A stretch of 64,000 nucleotides of DNA from Gerris lacustris (lineage: Eukaryota; Arthropoda; Insecta; Hemiptera; Gerridae). The translations under genes were made by a program, and so were the position numbers. Where the stretch lies: assembly GCA_951217055.1 (NCBI GenBank), contig OX578282.1, forward strand, positions 47,488,329 through 47,552,328, in the 5' to 3' direction. The notes beneath the pieces are model-generated. The model saw only the letters and a program-made list of their open reading frames with translations, ran no database searches and was not told where the DNA came from. The stretch's first letter is position 1. Each line of letters opens with the position of its first letter. Shown piece after piece: positions 1 through 13,850 of the stretch.

Positions 1-1533
1 GTATCTACTGAAATCGTCTATAAGGGTTAAAAAATATTTCTTCTTACCTGGTGTTATCGTTTGCATTGGGCCGCAGAGATCACTATGAACTAGCTCCAAG
101 ACTGATGAACTAGTAGTGACCGATTTTTCCGGATATGACGTCCGTTGCATCTTCCCTCGTACGCATGACTCGCACACCAACGTTTTTCTACAATCTGTGA
201 GCTCTGCTCCATCCACTAACTGTTTACGTAGCATCTCTTTTACTACAGCTGGATCCCGATGCCCAAAACGCTTGTGCCAAAGATGTATGCATCCACGAAC
301 ATTTACTCCTTCTTTCACCGACATCACGTTCGCTGTTATTTTCTCTTTTAAACGAAGTTTGTACAGGTTTCTCTCCAGTAATCCTACTGCAAATACATTT
401 CCGTCGTACACGATTTCACAAGATTTTTCTGAAAATTTCAAATTAAACCCTAGCTTCGTTAACTTTCTTACAGACAGCAGGCTTGTTTCTAATTGTGGTA
501 CATAAAGAACATTCTTAACTGTAATTTCTTTGATCTCACCACCATCGAGCAGACATTTTAGTTTTCCGTCACCAATTCCAACCGTCTGAATTTTTCTACC
601 ATCAGCTACTTCTACCTCTGACATTCTTTTTTCAAACTTATGGAAAAACTTCTTGTTATTAGTTAAGTGAGTGCTAGCTCCGGAATCAATATACCAGCTA
701 TTTGAAGAAACACTTCCTCTCACCATGTTAAAACACATATCCGGCTTACCTTCGAAACTATGATCTTGAGCGGTACTTTCAACAACAAAATTAGCCTTCT
801 TGTTATTTCTTTTATTAAAATAACAATCTTTCTTCAAATGACCTCTTTTCTTACACTGAAAGCAGATTTTATCTACCCTATTTGATTCCTGGTGGTACTT
901 GTAAAGTGGTCGTGGTTGGTATCGTTCTTTATTTACTTTGAGAGCTGTTTCTTTGCTTCCTAACTCAGTATTTTCGTGTCGTCGTTTATACTCCTGTAAC
1001 AGTTTTTCTTTTACTAATTCAAGTATGAGGTCTTCTTCAGATCGACCCTCTAATGCTGTAACAAGATGTTCGTAACTATCAGGGAGACTGCAAAGTAAAA
1101 ATGCGACCTGCAGATGTTCAGCTAGGTTCTCGCCTAAAATAGATAATTGATGTATAGTGTCCAGTATTCGCATAATGTGATCTTCCATATTTCCTCCCTC
1201 CGTAAGATTCATACGACACAACTGTTTTAGTAGGTACACTTTATTAGTCAGGGTTGACTTTTCATGATATTTTTGAAGTGCCAACCAAGCTTCTCTTGCC
1301 GTTTTTGCCGCTCTGACATGAAATATTTGACTATCCTCAAGAAGAAGTCCAATTGTCGCCCTGGCCTTGCCATCTCGGTTTAACCACGCCTCTGTTATGG
1401 GATCCGGCGGAGATTTTACAATTACATCCCACAACTCTTCCTTGAGTAGTAATAACTCTACCTTATACTTCCAGATCTGATAATTCTTTCCGTTTAACTT
1501 CGGAAGATTTAACACTTTAAAAGAATCAGACAT
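1..1533 (-). CDS. Copia gag-pol polyprotein, N-terminal 511 codons
   Basis: The frame opens with ATG at 1533 and has no stop to the edge. In order it shows a Copia/UBN2-type gag region with N-terminus MSDSFKVLNLPKLNGKNY, a CCHC knuckle CFQCKKRGHLKKDC near 840-880, an aspartic protease site WYIDSGAS near 680-700, a GAG-pre-integrase zinc region with LWHKRFGH near 265-285, and the start of the integrase core with HSDLCGPM near 70-95. The gag-protease-integrase order, with integrase ahead of reverse transcriptase, is diagnostic of Copia rather than Gypsy or BEL. Reverse transcriptase and RNase H must lie outside the window. The protein would form the particle and integrate the cDNA. Confidence 0.92.
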   Translation of the reverse strand, partial: MSDSFKVLNLPKLNGKNYQIWKYKVELLLLKEELWDVIVKSPPDPITEAWLNRDGKARATIGLLLEDSQIFHVRAAKTAREAWLALQKYHEKSTLTNKVYLLKQLCRMNLTEGGNMEDHIMRILDTIHQLSILGENLAEHLQVAFLLCSLPDSYEHLVTALEGRSEEDLILELVKEKLLQEYKRRHENTELGSKETALKVNKERYQPRPLYKYHQESNRVDKICFQCKKRGHLKKDCYFNKRNNKKANFVVESTAQDHSFEGKPDMCFNMVRGSVSSNSWYIDSGASTHLTNNKKFFHKFEKRMSEVEVADGRKIQTVGIGDGKLKCLLDGGEIKEITVKNVLYVPQLETSLLSVRKLTKLGFNLKFSEKSCEIVYDGNVFAVGLLERNLYKLRLKEKITANVMSVKEGVNVRGCIHLWHKRFGHRDPAVVKEMLRKQLVDGAELTDCRKTLVCESCVRGKMQRTSYPEKSVTTSSSVLELVHSDLCGPMQTITPGKKKYFLTLIDDFSRY

Positions 1534-1599
1534 ATTTACCTATTCCGGTAGATTCCCGTTCTTCGTTCTTCCTCCGGTTTCACACAATCTGTACCAATT

Positions 1600-1613
1600 C
1601 TGGGCCCGTAACC
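1600..1613 (-). other. Primer binding site, initiator-tRNA internal fragment type
   Basis: The minus strand reads GGTTACGGGCCCAG just inside the LTR. This is one base off the complement of the anticodon-stem part of initiator methionine tRNA, the half-tRNA primer known for Drosophila copia. That supports the Copia assignment independently of the protein. Confidence 0.7.
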
Positions 1614-1616
1614 TCT

Positions 1617-1976
1617 TGGATTTAATGTACGCAGTATTACAATATAACTAATATATTTAAAATAAGCGTCAGCACAGATCAATTTTACTACATAACAAAA
1701 ACCGTGATTTTATTTTATATATTTACAAACGAAGTGACATTTTTGACAATAACAAAAATAAACAATAACAAGTCAAGGAACAGGCTTCCTTAATATTGTC
1801 GCCAACACGTAACAAGTTTTATGTAATAATTTTTCTAATAATAATTTTCTAATTGAGTCAAAAATATTTATTGGAACGAGTAGTTAGCAACGTATATACG
1901 TACTTAGCAGTGTGATTTTATATTTAATGAAAAATGTAAGGAACTTCGTTCCTACCGGGTGTCCCGCGACACCACA
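1617..1976 (-). repeat. 5' LTR of the Copia element
   Basis: On the minus strand the segment starts TGTGGTGTCG and ends ATCCA, matching TG...CA LTR ends, and lies directly upstream of the primer site and gag. The inner boundary is inferred from the nearest CA before the primer site and may be off by about 10 bp, because the partner LTR is not in the window. Confidence 0.6.
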
Positions 1977-2173
1977 CGTATTTTTTATTTCAACTAGTTG
2001 ACATGGAGGGCTGTCATTTATAAAATATTAGCACCAGACTCAGGAGTTCCGATTTTAAACGAATCTAAGTTTACAGATTTCCCCAAGTAACAACACTTCT
2101 TGGTCAACCTTCAATAGAAAAAAAGTTATTAAACCTAAAATACTTTTTATGGTTAAAAATAACATCAATTTAC

Positions 2174-5100
2174 CCTAATATTAGTTTCGAGGTATAGCTT
2201 AGGTAGAACTGTGTCGAGCAAATCTCTAATTAGAGAAGGTTTGTTATGTGCCGCTGAGTTAAAAGCAACTAGAGCTACCCTCCTCACATTGAGATCTGGA
2301 TCTTCCAAAGCCTTCAGGAACTTGCCTATAAAATATAATAAATACATATGAAAATTTACACAAACAAATACAATACATATGAAAATTTACTTAAACAAAA
2401 ACAAGAGCAACTAAAATTGAAAAACAAGTAAAAGCACATGGTGGTTTAATATTTATAGTTATTTAAGTCTTAATTGCAGTTTCATACTCTTGAGAAGTTT
2501 GGCCTAAATGGTAATACATTGCACAATAAATTATAATACATTGCACAATTAAATATATGATTTTAAACCAAGAATGATTGAGACCCAAGGGCTCAATCCT
2601 GCAAATCTGAGCCTGTTAGTATCTTTAGGACCTAACTAACTAAGAAATTTTATGTTAGGTATGTGAGCGTCTAAGGAGGTCATCTTACAGTCTTATGTTG
2701 ATCTCTGATATGAAGTAGGCTCACCGTTCTTTTCTTTTTTCCCTATATAATGTAACTCTACTTCTTCTATATTTCGGCACTGATGATGGCCTTATGAAGG
2801 CTGAAAGCTGCTTTGGCTAGTAAAGAAGTTTATTTTACGTGGAGAGACAATTTTTATTTTCCTTTAAGAAATTTTAGTGTAGGGTGGTTTAAAAGGCCTC
2901 CCAAAGAACTCTTGATTATTAAATTTTTACTACTAATATTTTAAAATCTTAAAGACAAATTAGTGCTTTTCAAATTGCTATAACTATTATATAATGAGTA
3001 CCCCTTGTAAATTACTTACCGATAGATGCCCTGAGAAGAGGATCTATTGCCTGTGGTTGGTCAGATATGGTGAATTTAACAGCTGTAAGTACTGTGGTCC
3101 TCATGAGAGGTGAAGGTGAGTCTAGAGCATCATGTAACCTAGGTAGAAGTGCTTCTGGATCTAGAAGTGTTAATTTGCCAAGACATTCAGCTACCACATT
3201 CCTAGTTCCTTCTTCCTGACACTGGCAGTGTCTGAATAGTTGTTCCCATATGGCAGGAACCATACCTTCCAGTTCTCTGTCTTTACTGCTCTCACAAGAT
3301 ATAATCTAAAGACCATGATAGTGGAAAAATATGATTAATTAAAAGGACAGATAAGTAACTAAAGAAGTGCAAAGAGTTCTCTTTATGTAACAAACATTTC
3401 TTCACTAATTAATTGGTTAGTTTTACTAAGTTAGTAGATTTTATTGGTTAGTTCATAATAATCAATACAGTGGAGAACAGCTGTAAACATAAAAAAAAAA
3501 ATCTACACAAATTTCTTATAAAGAAAATAAAATGAAAGTATCAGTGTTAATTAAATTAATTTGTTGTTTTCACCTCTTTTAATGAATGTAGAAGGAGGTA
3601 CTGTCTCTTCTGTTGTGATTCTATTTCTTTAAGTATATATGGGAGATAGATCTTAAGATTACCCACGGCTATGCTACCTAGAGCATAACTAGCCGCAGAT
3701 TTCACTTCTTCACTAGGAGGTAGGAATGAACCCAGTACCACCTGCAATATAGAAGTTATCCAATGTTCAGTTTATAATAAAAAGAAAGAGTAATTATCAA
3801 AGAAGAATATAGTAAAATAAAGAATTGGTGAACTAAAAGTGAAAACAGTGTGCATACCTCTTTAAGTCCATCAACTCTGCTGAGATCAATATGTCGTCCT
3901 ATTTCACCTATGACTAGTAAAGCGAATACATGCCTCTGATCTGACACATTGGACTGGATCTCTGTTAGAAGCTGGTTTACTAAGGATAGTGCTTCAGTAT
4001 GGTATGGTACCACGACTGCAGCTACACACTTAGCAAGGGACCTATATGCCTGCATTCAAAGAAACAAATGATTAAATTTAAAAAATAAAATAAATTTTCC
4101 TTACAACCAATTTACTAGAAACGACCCATATAATCTTAGAACTATTTTTAGAATAATCTGTCAGATGAAATAAATCAAATACAAGTTGCTGACCTGTTTA
4201 TGAATAACTGGATGTGAGGGTTGGTTGGATACAGGTTGCATCAGCATGTTGAGGAGCTCTTTGTATCCCAGGTCAGGAAGTTCAGCCTTAGCTAAAGCCT
4301 GGAGAAATTCCAGTAGGGAGGTAAGAGCAGCTCCCTGAAGCAGAGGAGATTTGGCCAGGGAGAGAACTTCAGGAAGGATGAAAGGCCTGTTAAGATCAGA
4401 AAGAGCTTGGGGCTGTAGTTTAGCAATAGATGATAGAAGCTGTAGGCACAGCTGAGCAATGTGCAGATCCGACTCATTTAATAGAGGTGGCAATTCTACT
4501 TTGACCTGAAACAAGCAATATAATACATTAGCTATTGATATTATATAATATTTGGACATATAAACTAACTGACACATGAAGGACAAAAAGAAATTCTAAA
4601 AGTAGAATAATTATGTCATTTCTAATAATGTAATTTCTGTTTTTTTTTTATAAATATTATGCTGCATCCACACCAAATAAGCATCCTATTTGTAAAGAGA
4701 GATACGCTTATGGTGTGGAAAGGACAGCAAGCAAAAACAATTTTGTGTTTGCTCCAACATAATGTAGATTCCCCACTATCATATATTTTTAATATAACTC
4801 TTACCTATTTCACTGATGATGGCGTTATAAAGAGGGAAACCTAATTTGATAAACAAACAAGTATTATTTTAAGTAGAGAAACAGTTTTGAATCCTTTAAT
4901 GACTACCTTGTCTAGAAGAGCATTATTCAGAGCCGAACTGTAGTTGTTGACCAGAGTACAGAGAAGTGTTAGGGTGCTAAGTTTTAAGGCTCTTTGGTTC
5001 TTCCTCAAGAATGAACCAAGTATTGGCATTCCTTCAGGCTGTAACAAATTCAAACATTTTATTTAAAAAGCTGCACAATTTATAAATAAAGAAAGAAAGC

Positions 5101-8100
5101 ATTACAATCTAATCAATAAATGTCAACTTCTTTTGTAGTTATTTAAGAATTTTAAATTCTTTTATTCTTTGAATTTTTAACTTAACAAATACAGACAGGT
5201 ACATTTTGAGTAAAGAAGTAAGATTTCTTTGGTAATGTCTAAAAGTGACATGTTTACTTTATAAATACCGCATTGCTCCGAATACATTACGCACTTTTTT
5301 TCGGTCTTATACTCAAGGTCCATCTTATAATCGATGAATTCAAGTGTAACAGATTGAAATAGCATTTCCTTCTGTAAGCAACTTGTGTGAGCTAATAACC
5401 TGTTATCTATCAAATTCTCGCTCAAGTGTCATACTTATTTCCAATTCTCTAAATTTTGCCGGGATATCATTGTCAGGCCCTCCTTTACATTCATTTTCAG
5501 GAATTTTAATGTGTTCAATTTCTGATGAGATGCTGGATGGAGGGGATTCCGTTGTACCTAGGTATTTCATGTTAGCTCAGTTCTCTTTCTGTACCTTGAC
5601 TGTTGTCTTCTCGGTTTACATTCACTATTTCGATGTCAGGGAAAGAAAGGAGGATTCATTAGGGTTAGAAGCCGGTGATAAAAGAAAAGTGATTCTATTT
5701 GTGCGATGTTGGCGCTAAGAAAAAAGTAAACTTTTACATGCATCAAATCAAGGAAAGCCTTTACTTGGTCGAAGAAAGGTTGACATTCTACGATAGATGA
5801 GGCTTTTTAAAAATTGATCACCAATCAAAAATATTACTTCTAATTCTCATAAAAATTATGACATAACATTTTATTGGCTATTAAACAAACTGATTTGATT
5901 ATTAGATGATTAACAATTAGACTTCTCTGATATTTTTTCAAAATCTAACTTTGCTGTTTCTTTGCCAGCATGGAGTCTGCCTTACATCTAAAAAAAAATC
6001 AGTCCGAGACAACTCAGACAAACTTTCTCATATACGAGTTTATAATTACTTAACCCAGTGTTTCCATTTATTGGTTTTTAAATGTACATTTAAATATTAT
6101 TGAACATTTCATCAAAATTTATTATAAAAATAACTTCTCCTGGGTGGGGAATCAAACCCGGGCTCTCTACGTAAGCGATTTAAGCTAATTTCTCAGGAAC
6201 TAGATTTTTCCTGGGAAAACGGCTTATATCGTTGAATTTGTATTAAATGGGCTACATAATAGAAATTTTTAATCAAAATTGTCAGAACCGTTTTCGAGAA
6301 ATAATTTTTTTTTCATGTTTTTTCAGAGTTTTTGGGGGGTAGCGCCCCCAAATTTAGAGCTAAAATTCATTTCTCGATTTCCCCACGGGGTATGATTTTT
6401 CTGAACATGTATGCCAAATTTTGTCAAAATCAGCCCAGTAGTTTAGACTTCAGGCGTCTGCACAGACGACAGAGGACGGACAGACATTTTCTAAAAACCA
6501 CTTTTTTGGACTCAGGGGATCTCAAAACGTGTAAATCCATCAAAATCTTAAAATCGAATTTTCGCACCATCACAATACTTTCTCTTTATATGAGAAAGTA
6601 AAAAATTCAAATGCGCCGTATATCTAGATAAAGATTAAATTATCCTACAATATCCATAGTAGTTTGCCTAAATTTGACATCTGAATAAGTCAGTAAAAAG
6701 AGAACTGAAGAAAAGATTATTCTGAAAAGTTTTTTTTGAAAAGATTTTTCTTTTTAAAAAGTCCTATATTTGATGCACTGATATTTTCCTCAGATTTTCG
6801 GTGCTGTGCGCCTTGTATTGGGGGGGGGGGGGGGGGGGCAAATTTCGATATTTACTCATTGATTGAGTTCCAGTTAACAACTTTTCTAATTTCATATCTT
6901 ATAGATAGCAAACTTGATTTATCTATCCAAACCATAAATCACTATAAAGTAAACCTTTAAACTAAAAATACTTATCTTGTAACGATACCAGACTCTAAAT
7001 ATCATTAAGCAACTTAAGAGTGAAAAAGGAAGACAATGATTAAATTATACTAACTTCTAAACACATTCATTTATTAATAATAACGTATTTATGTTTTTTT
7101 GTTTTTTTACCAATATCTGCCTGAGATCAATTCGCAGAGGAGAGGCAGCCACTTTGGTAAGAGCTTTTACTGTGGTTAGTCGGGTTATTTCATTCTTCAA
7201 CCTGTCTAGGAATATGGGGAGACATTGAGGCAGCTCTGCCTGCAGATAATCACCCAAGTAGCAGACTATCTGACCCATACAGGAGATGGCTCGTTCTTTA
7301 ACTTCTTGGTCTATATCTGCTGCTTTAAGACGTACTAGTGTTACCTGAATCACAAGTAAAAGATATAATTAATAACTTTACAACACTTGCTAAAGAAAAT
7401 CTTTAAATAAATCTTCTCCATGATATTTCTCCAAAATAAGTCATTACAGTATGATAATGATATCTGTTTGGCCAGTCAGTTACTATTCATTCTAAGTCGC
7501 AGCCCTTCATATTGACAAAATACTTAGCTTAATTAGTCCTTTGGGCTAGCATTTTTTATCACTCCATAGCGGTCTTACAATTAAAATACAAAATGCTGTT
7601 ATTACCCTGTATATATCACTGGTGAAAGGAGCAAAGTCAAAACTGGACGGAGCATCTAGAGGCCTAATGACTTTAACCAACTGCTGTAGAACTAAAAGAG
7701 CTTCGGCAGTTATCTTGTAGAAGGGGTCGCTGACTGCTGCCACTACAGGAGGAACTAATACTTTCATATGATCATGGAATACTTCAGCCGGGTGAGTCTT
7801 CAGCAGGGTGAACATGAAGGAAAGAGTGTCTATCTTCATATTACTACTGGAATTCTTATCTCTGAAACAGATAAACAGATTAATTTTACTAATTTAAAGG
7901 AGAAACAAATAAACAAAGTTGAAGTTGGAAAATATAATCAATTAAAATTATGATTATTTGTATAAATTAAGTATATTAGCATAGATGGAGATAGCTTATT
8001 AACATCGATCAAAAAGGTAAAACACTAATTGTTTGTACCAGGGGGCATGGAGCCTGACCTGGCCACAAATCTAGAATTAAATAAGAATTATTGTAAAAGT

Positions 8101-11100
8101 AATAAATTAAGGATTAAAGTATAAGTAATAAGGTGAAGTATTTTAAAGAAAATAAGCGGACTGTAGATTATAGGTAAGTTTAATGTATAGTTGAGCGGTA
8201 CAGGATGAATAAGTATAAAATAAAAGAGTTAGCTGTTTGCAGTTGTAGAATGAGGTGTGGTGGTGATTGGTGGTTGTCTTGGAGATTTGGAGGTTTGGAG
8301 CTGGGTACCAGCTCTAATGATTTAGTACTTCCCTGGGTACCAGGGCAAGGTTCTCAAAACCAATAAACACTTTCTGGGTACCAGAAAATCAGCCCAGTAG
8401 AACTGATCCATATTTGGATGTATTGGATAGAAATTGATATAATTAAATTAATTAAAATAATAAAAATAAAAATGGCCACCACTCACTCAGAGGGCTACAA
8501 ACACACACAGAGCTGCCTTTCTTATCTGCCCAGTGCCAGCTCTTTTCCCTCCAATTTCCCACTGTTGCCAGTTGAGCCAGGTTTGCCCACAGAGCTGAGG
8601 GGGCCAAAGGCATAAACTATGGACTTGGAGGTTCCCCTCAGATGTTACTGAGCCCTAATTCCAGGAGGACACCTTGGTTGGAATTTCTTGTTCTTGTAGA
8701 TGGGTTGGCTCAATGGTTACAGGAGGAGGGGTTCAAGAGTTAATTGAACAGGTGTTCATGGTGTCATGAACACTAATTGTAAGAGTTGGATATTTTGTAT
8801 GGATTTCAGAAAATCTCTGATTGAGATTTTCACCAGATGATCTTAATATAAAACTAGAAGTTAACATAGTGTTTTTTTTTTTTTTTAAACAAGAAAAGTA
8901 TTTTGTGTAATAGAAGTAAAATGTTTAAGAGATTTTGTTCTACATACCCCATGGAGTACTGTATTCCAGGAATGATGGCCGGGATATGATTATTTAGAGC
9001 CGAGGGTAGAACAGTGACCAGTTCTTTGAGCAAAGCGAAACAGTCTTGTCTTGTCTTAATACTCCTCTCCTTTAACTGACTCTGAAGAGCTTTTACTAGT
9101 GTAGGAACCTTTAAACAAAAAAACACATAGTTGGTTAATTCAGCCAAGATTTTGTGCAACAATAAAATAATACATGAAGAGTTAACTTTTTCTATTAACT
9201 GTCAAAAACACGGCCACTATGGGTATAAGGAGAAAAATACTAAACAATAATGCATTGCAGGCGAAACAAACAGAGAAATAAAGGAAATGTACAGCTCTAC
9301 ATATGGTGCCATTCCCTTTTATTTATTTAACATTAAAATGAATAATTTATACACAGTGTGGGTGGAGAAAAATAAAGAAAAAAGTCTAGTATTAAATAAG
9401 GACAGTGGACGTGATGCCTGAATCGCTCCCAATGTAACTTTGTACGGCACTTTTATAGAAAAGGGCCCCATTTTTTTTTTAATCTAATATATACTTTTGG
9501 ACAACCGAAAACACATATTTTTTTATATATAAAAGTGTGATATTCCTTTGTCCCAAAGCATATTGGACTGAATATCCCTTTGTCTTAATAGGTAGTTAAG
9601 ATATAAACTCTTCTGTATATTTTCTATACAAAAAGGGGGCCCCTTTTCTATAAGAGTACCACTTTGTACATACTGCATGCAATCCATAAGACATTATGGA
9701 TGTTCATGTTAATTCATTTACATGTTGAATAAATAAAAGGGAATGTTTCTATTCCTAGTTTATCTCTAGAATATAGTTTATTTCTGTCATGCTAAAACAC
9801 TTCATTTTGAACTGCTTGTTTCACCAGTAAAACATGATTGTTTTGCGGTTTAACATTTGGCTACTTACACCAATTGTGGCTCTATTTGCTTTACTTCTAC
9901 TAACAAAGTAATAACACATAACCTCAGTTTTCATATCATACATTAGTGGTTACCTGTTGTTGAAGAAGACAAAGGGGGGAGTCCTCCTCTTCCATTCTGT
10001 TGGGGTCATGATTAGACACTAGTGTGCTTCTAGTCTGCTTAAGCAGTGCAATATAAGCATGAAATATATCACTTTTTACATTATCTTCTCTTTCTGCAAC
10101 AGAAAAATAAGAAAAAATACCATTTTAGACTAAGTTGTTTTTTTTTTAAACCCTCAAGCTTTCTAGGAACCTAAGTCCAAACAAAAAATACCTAGATTCA
10201 ATTCCCAGAGGTGAGATATTTTCACCAATAAAGATCACATGAATAAAAGCCAAAGATAGATTATACAATAAAAAAATGCAAAACAAAAAATAAAATTTCA
10301 TAATCTAACTTCTCTATTGCACTACAATATATTATTTAAGAAATGCTAAACTCATGCCATTATACTTAGTAAATCTGACATCTCAGATTGGCCAATGTAT
10401 GTGAGGGAAAAAATAAAACCACTACTATCTATAAAATAATTCTAGACCCTTGAGTTTGAACCCTTGTAACTTCTAAACGGTAAGTCGTATTTAGATGAAA
10501 CAAGTTTATTTATTGAGACAATTTAATAACATTTTATGTCATATTAATATTTTTTTTCACATTAATTTTTAATTACTTTATTGTGGGATAAGTAAAAAAA
10601 AGTGCCTTTTTTGGCACATTTTGACAATGCCTAACTTTAAAAACTCGCTGCTTTAAAAGTGCTTGTATAATTTGTTACAATAATTATTAATATACATTAA
10701 TTTATAATGTAAAAGTATTATATATTCAATGACATTCTTCCTTTAATTTTATTATTAATAACATGAATGTTTATTAACATTATAAAGCCGCAAATACAGA
10801 CCTAAAGCCTACACAAAGCTTATGGAAAACGTTTTAAAATTTATAGGAGTAAAATTATTTTATAATTATACTAAAATTAATAATGATTTAGGGAAAAAAT
10901 AGTATTCAAAGTAATTGAGTCATTACACTTATAGCGCTGTCCTAAGTCAGAGGTGTAGTGTAAGTGTAGAAGTAAAGCTAGGTAAGGAGAAAGAATCTGC
11001 GACAAGGTGTAACATCGCCACTTCTTCCCTCATAATATTCCCTCTTACACCTTTCAACTACGAATTATTGATCAACATTTAAAAAATTCTAAAACTTTTT

Positions 11101-13053
11101 GAAGCTCCGCGGCAGCAAAAGTAATTTCATTTCTTTGAAAGGTAATTTTTTCTTGATTATTCTGTGAAGGTTTCGTGTTTCTATCTATAGCAGTTCAAAA
11201 GATATCAGATCCCATTAAATTCGTTAATTAACAGAAAACTAATTAACTTTTCGACTTGAAACTTTGTAGGCCTTTACAATTATATAATTTCTAAAAGTCC
11301 TGTGAATTTGGTTTGATTTGGTTGAGCACTTTTAAAGCAGTGAGTTTTTAAAGTTGGGCATTGTCAAAATGTGCCAAAAAAGGCACTTTTTTTTACTTAT
11401 CCCACAATAAAGTAATTAAAAATTAATGTAAAAAAATAATTATTCGTATGACATAAAATTTTATTAAATTGTCTAAATAAATAAATTTGTTTCATCTAAA
11501 TACGACTTACCGTTTAGAAGTTACAAGGGATCAAACTCAAAGGTCTAGAATTATTTTATAAACAGTAGGTGGTTATCTTAAGGTTATCCAGTGATATTTT
11601 TGTTGTTTGCCTAGTTGGCCCGACCTAATACCCGCCATAATCTCGAGCTCTTATTGGCTCCCCTCCCATTTGTTTTTGATTTTCCTGCACTGTCAGAATA
11701 ACAAAAAATAATGGCATGAATATAATATCCAGAAGACATGCTAACCTTTGAACCTAGCTATGAGAGCAGGTGATACAGTGATATATATCTCAGGGAGGAG
11801 GTCAGGCCTGGTTGAGATGACAGCTTCCAGAGTCTTAGCAGCAGCTCTCCTGACTTTCCATGACATATCATCATCATCTGAGTAATCATCATCTCCTTCA
11901 TCTCCCTCTTCTTCGTCTTCTATCTCCATACTACCACATTCTGCTTCATCATAGTTATAGTTAGGATCATGGGTAATATAATCCAAGCATAGATCTATCA
12001 CCTAGTTATAAACAAGAAGATCAAATATAAATCATTTTGAGAAGGTAATAGCCATAAATTTATAAAGGTAATCCAGGAGGACGGAGAATTAGGAGATACC
12101 CTCCTACATATATTATGCACGAAAGGGTATAAAGGAACTTAGAGCAAGAAGAAGGAAAATGGAAGACAGGATGGCGTAATCTGTGATACTAGTGTAGCGC
12201 CTTTTCAAATCCTTAACAATAAACAACACCAAAACTCACTTTAAATTATTTATTAATAAAAATGATACAAATACTCTAAGCTTCAGCACATGGTTTCTCT
12301 ACAACAGTAATCAATCGACTCCCGCTTTTTTCATTATATCCGTTACATCTTTACATTCGCTGTTATCCAGTTTAATAACAAATGTGCTTTGCGGGTTTGT
12401 AATGCAGGTCTACATAAATTAACGAAAATACTCTAAAATGACACAACACTAGACCTAAGATTTATTTTAAAATTTACTTTTTTTTCAACTAGTCATCTGG
12501 CCTTGTGTATGCATTTGCGTATATGTATATACAGTGTAACCCCTCTTAACCGGCCTGGTCGGGACCAGGACCTGGCCGGTTACCCGTTTGATCCGAGGTT
12601 CTCGTGAAAAATAGAACCAATCAAAAAGAACCTATATATTTTATCATATGTCATGAATAAAAAAACAATTAAGACTTTTTGCAACTTATTTTATTACCTA
12701 ATTTTTTTTTATAACTTATTTTTTGTAAAGGCAACACAACTGAGTGAGTAACGTCATCTCTCCTCTTATCCTCAAAATATTTGTTCTAACGAAATTCGGA
12801 GAAAGGCTCTGACAAAGCAACAGGTGAAGAAAAAAGAATCACAGAGTTGTTAATTGATTCCTAGAAATGTGTAGTCATAGAATCAAACGCGCTCCTATTT
12901 TGTCCACCACATCAACGTCACGTGACCCCCCTTTATTTACAACAAAATACAAGGAAATGCCATCAAACAATCAATGTTTGAGCCACCTGCCATCTAATAT
13001 TTTGTTTTTTAATTGTATCTGCATTGACTATAGTGATACTACTATAGTTGTAC

Positions 13054-13085
<32 letters not shown>

Positions 13086-13807
13086 TAATAGGCCGGTTAA
13101 TCCGAGGACCGGTTGATCCGTGGGCGGTTAAGAGGGGTTACACTGTACTGTAAGTAGGTATGTATGTCTATAATATAAACTATCGTTAATTTGATTATCA
13201 AATAAACATAATATAAAAAAAGAAAAGAAGAAAGAAGAGAGAAGAAAAGATACTAAAACAATAAAATGAATACTAGCAAAATCAGATAACAGATATTAAA
13301 AAAGAGTAGGCACCAATGGCCAAAGACATTGAGGCGCTCCTACCTTTCAGCCACGGGTGGAAGGAGGAAATTAAAAAAAAAGGATGGCGTGACAATGTGA
13401 GGAGACAAATACGCTTTATGGGTTGTAGAACCACAGAGAAAGTAAGAAATTAAAAATTATATGGAATAAAGGTTGGTATCTTGAATTAAAGTTGTCTCTT
13501 TAAGCATAAATTCACTTTTGCTGATGAAAGTAAAGCCTTAACTAGTGATCAATGATCAATGATCACTAGTTTGGATCCTTTCTAATTACAACACCCGAAC
13601 TAAACTCTATGATATTAAACAACTAAGATACTAACAGTGTTAATATGGGGGGTGATTTCCTTGGGACAGCGCTGTACAAAGGACTCACAGGCTTGAAGAC
13701 AGAACTCCCTCAGTTCATCATCTTCCTGTCTACTGTAGTCAACAACGAGCACCATCACCCTCTCAATATGCTCTCCAAACCTGTGACCAGCATGTCGACT
13801 AAAAACC

Positions 13808-13850
<43 letters not shown>

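Larger units (their letters stand above)
1..1976 (-). mobile_element. Copia-type LTR retrotransposon, 5' part (cut by window edge)
   Basis: Minus-strand element entering the window at its 5' end. It has a 5' LTR (1617-1976), a primer binding site, and a gag-pol frame that starts at 1533 and stays open to base 1. It lies in a CAND1 intron in the same orientation as CAND1, between the exon ending at 2174 and 3' exons outside the window. The rest of pol and the 3' LTR are off the left edge, so the target duplication cannot be tested; the flanking bases would be CGTAT at 1977-1981. The absence of frame breaks suggests a young copy. Confidence 0.9.

Noticed and set aside
116..505. Plus-strand ORF of 129 codons
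   Set aside because: It is the antisense shadow of the Copia gag-pol frame, and its sequence has no domain.
5383..5718. Plus-strand ORF of 111 codons in a CAND1 intron
   Set aside because: No recognisable family, no splice signals, and overlapping frames on the other strand; kept only as an unassigned segment.
8418..8615. [17 protein letters not shown]... inside the solo LTR
   Set aside because: Lies wholly within the LTR, is short, and has no gag-like motif.
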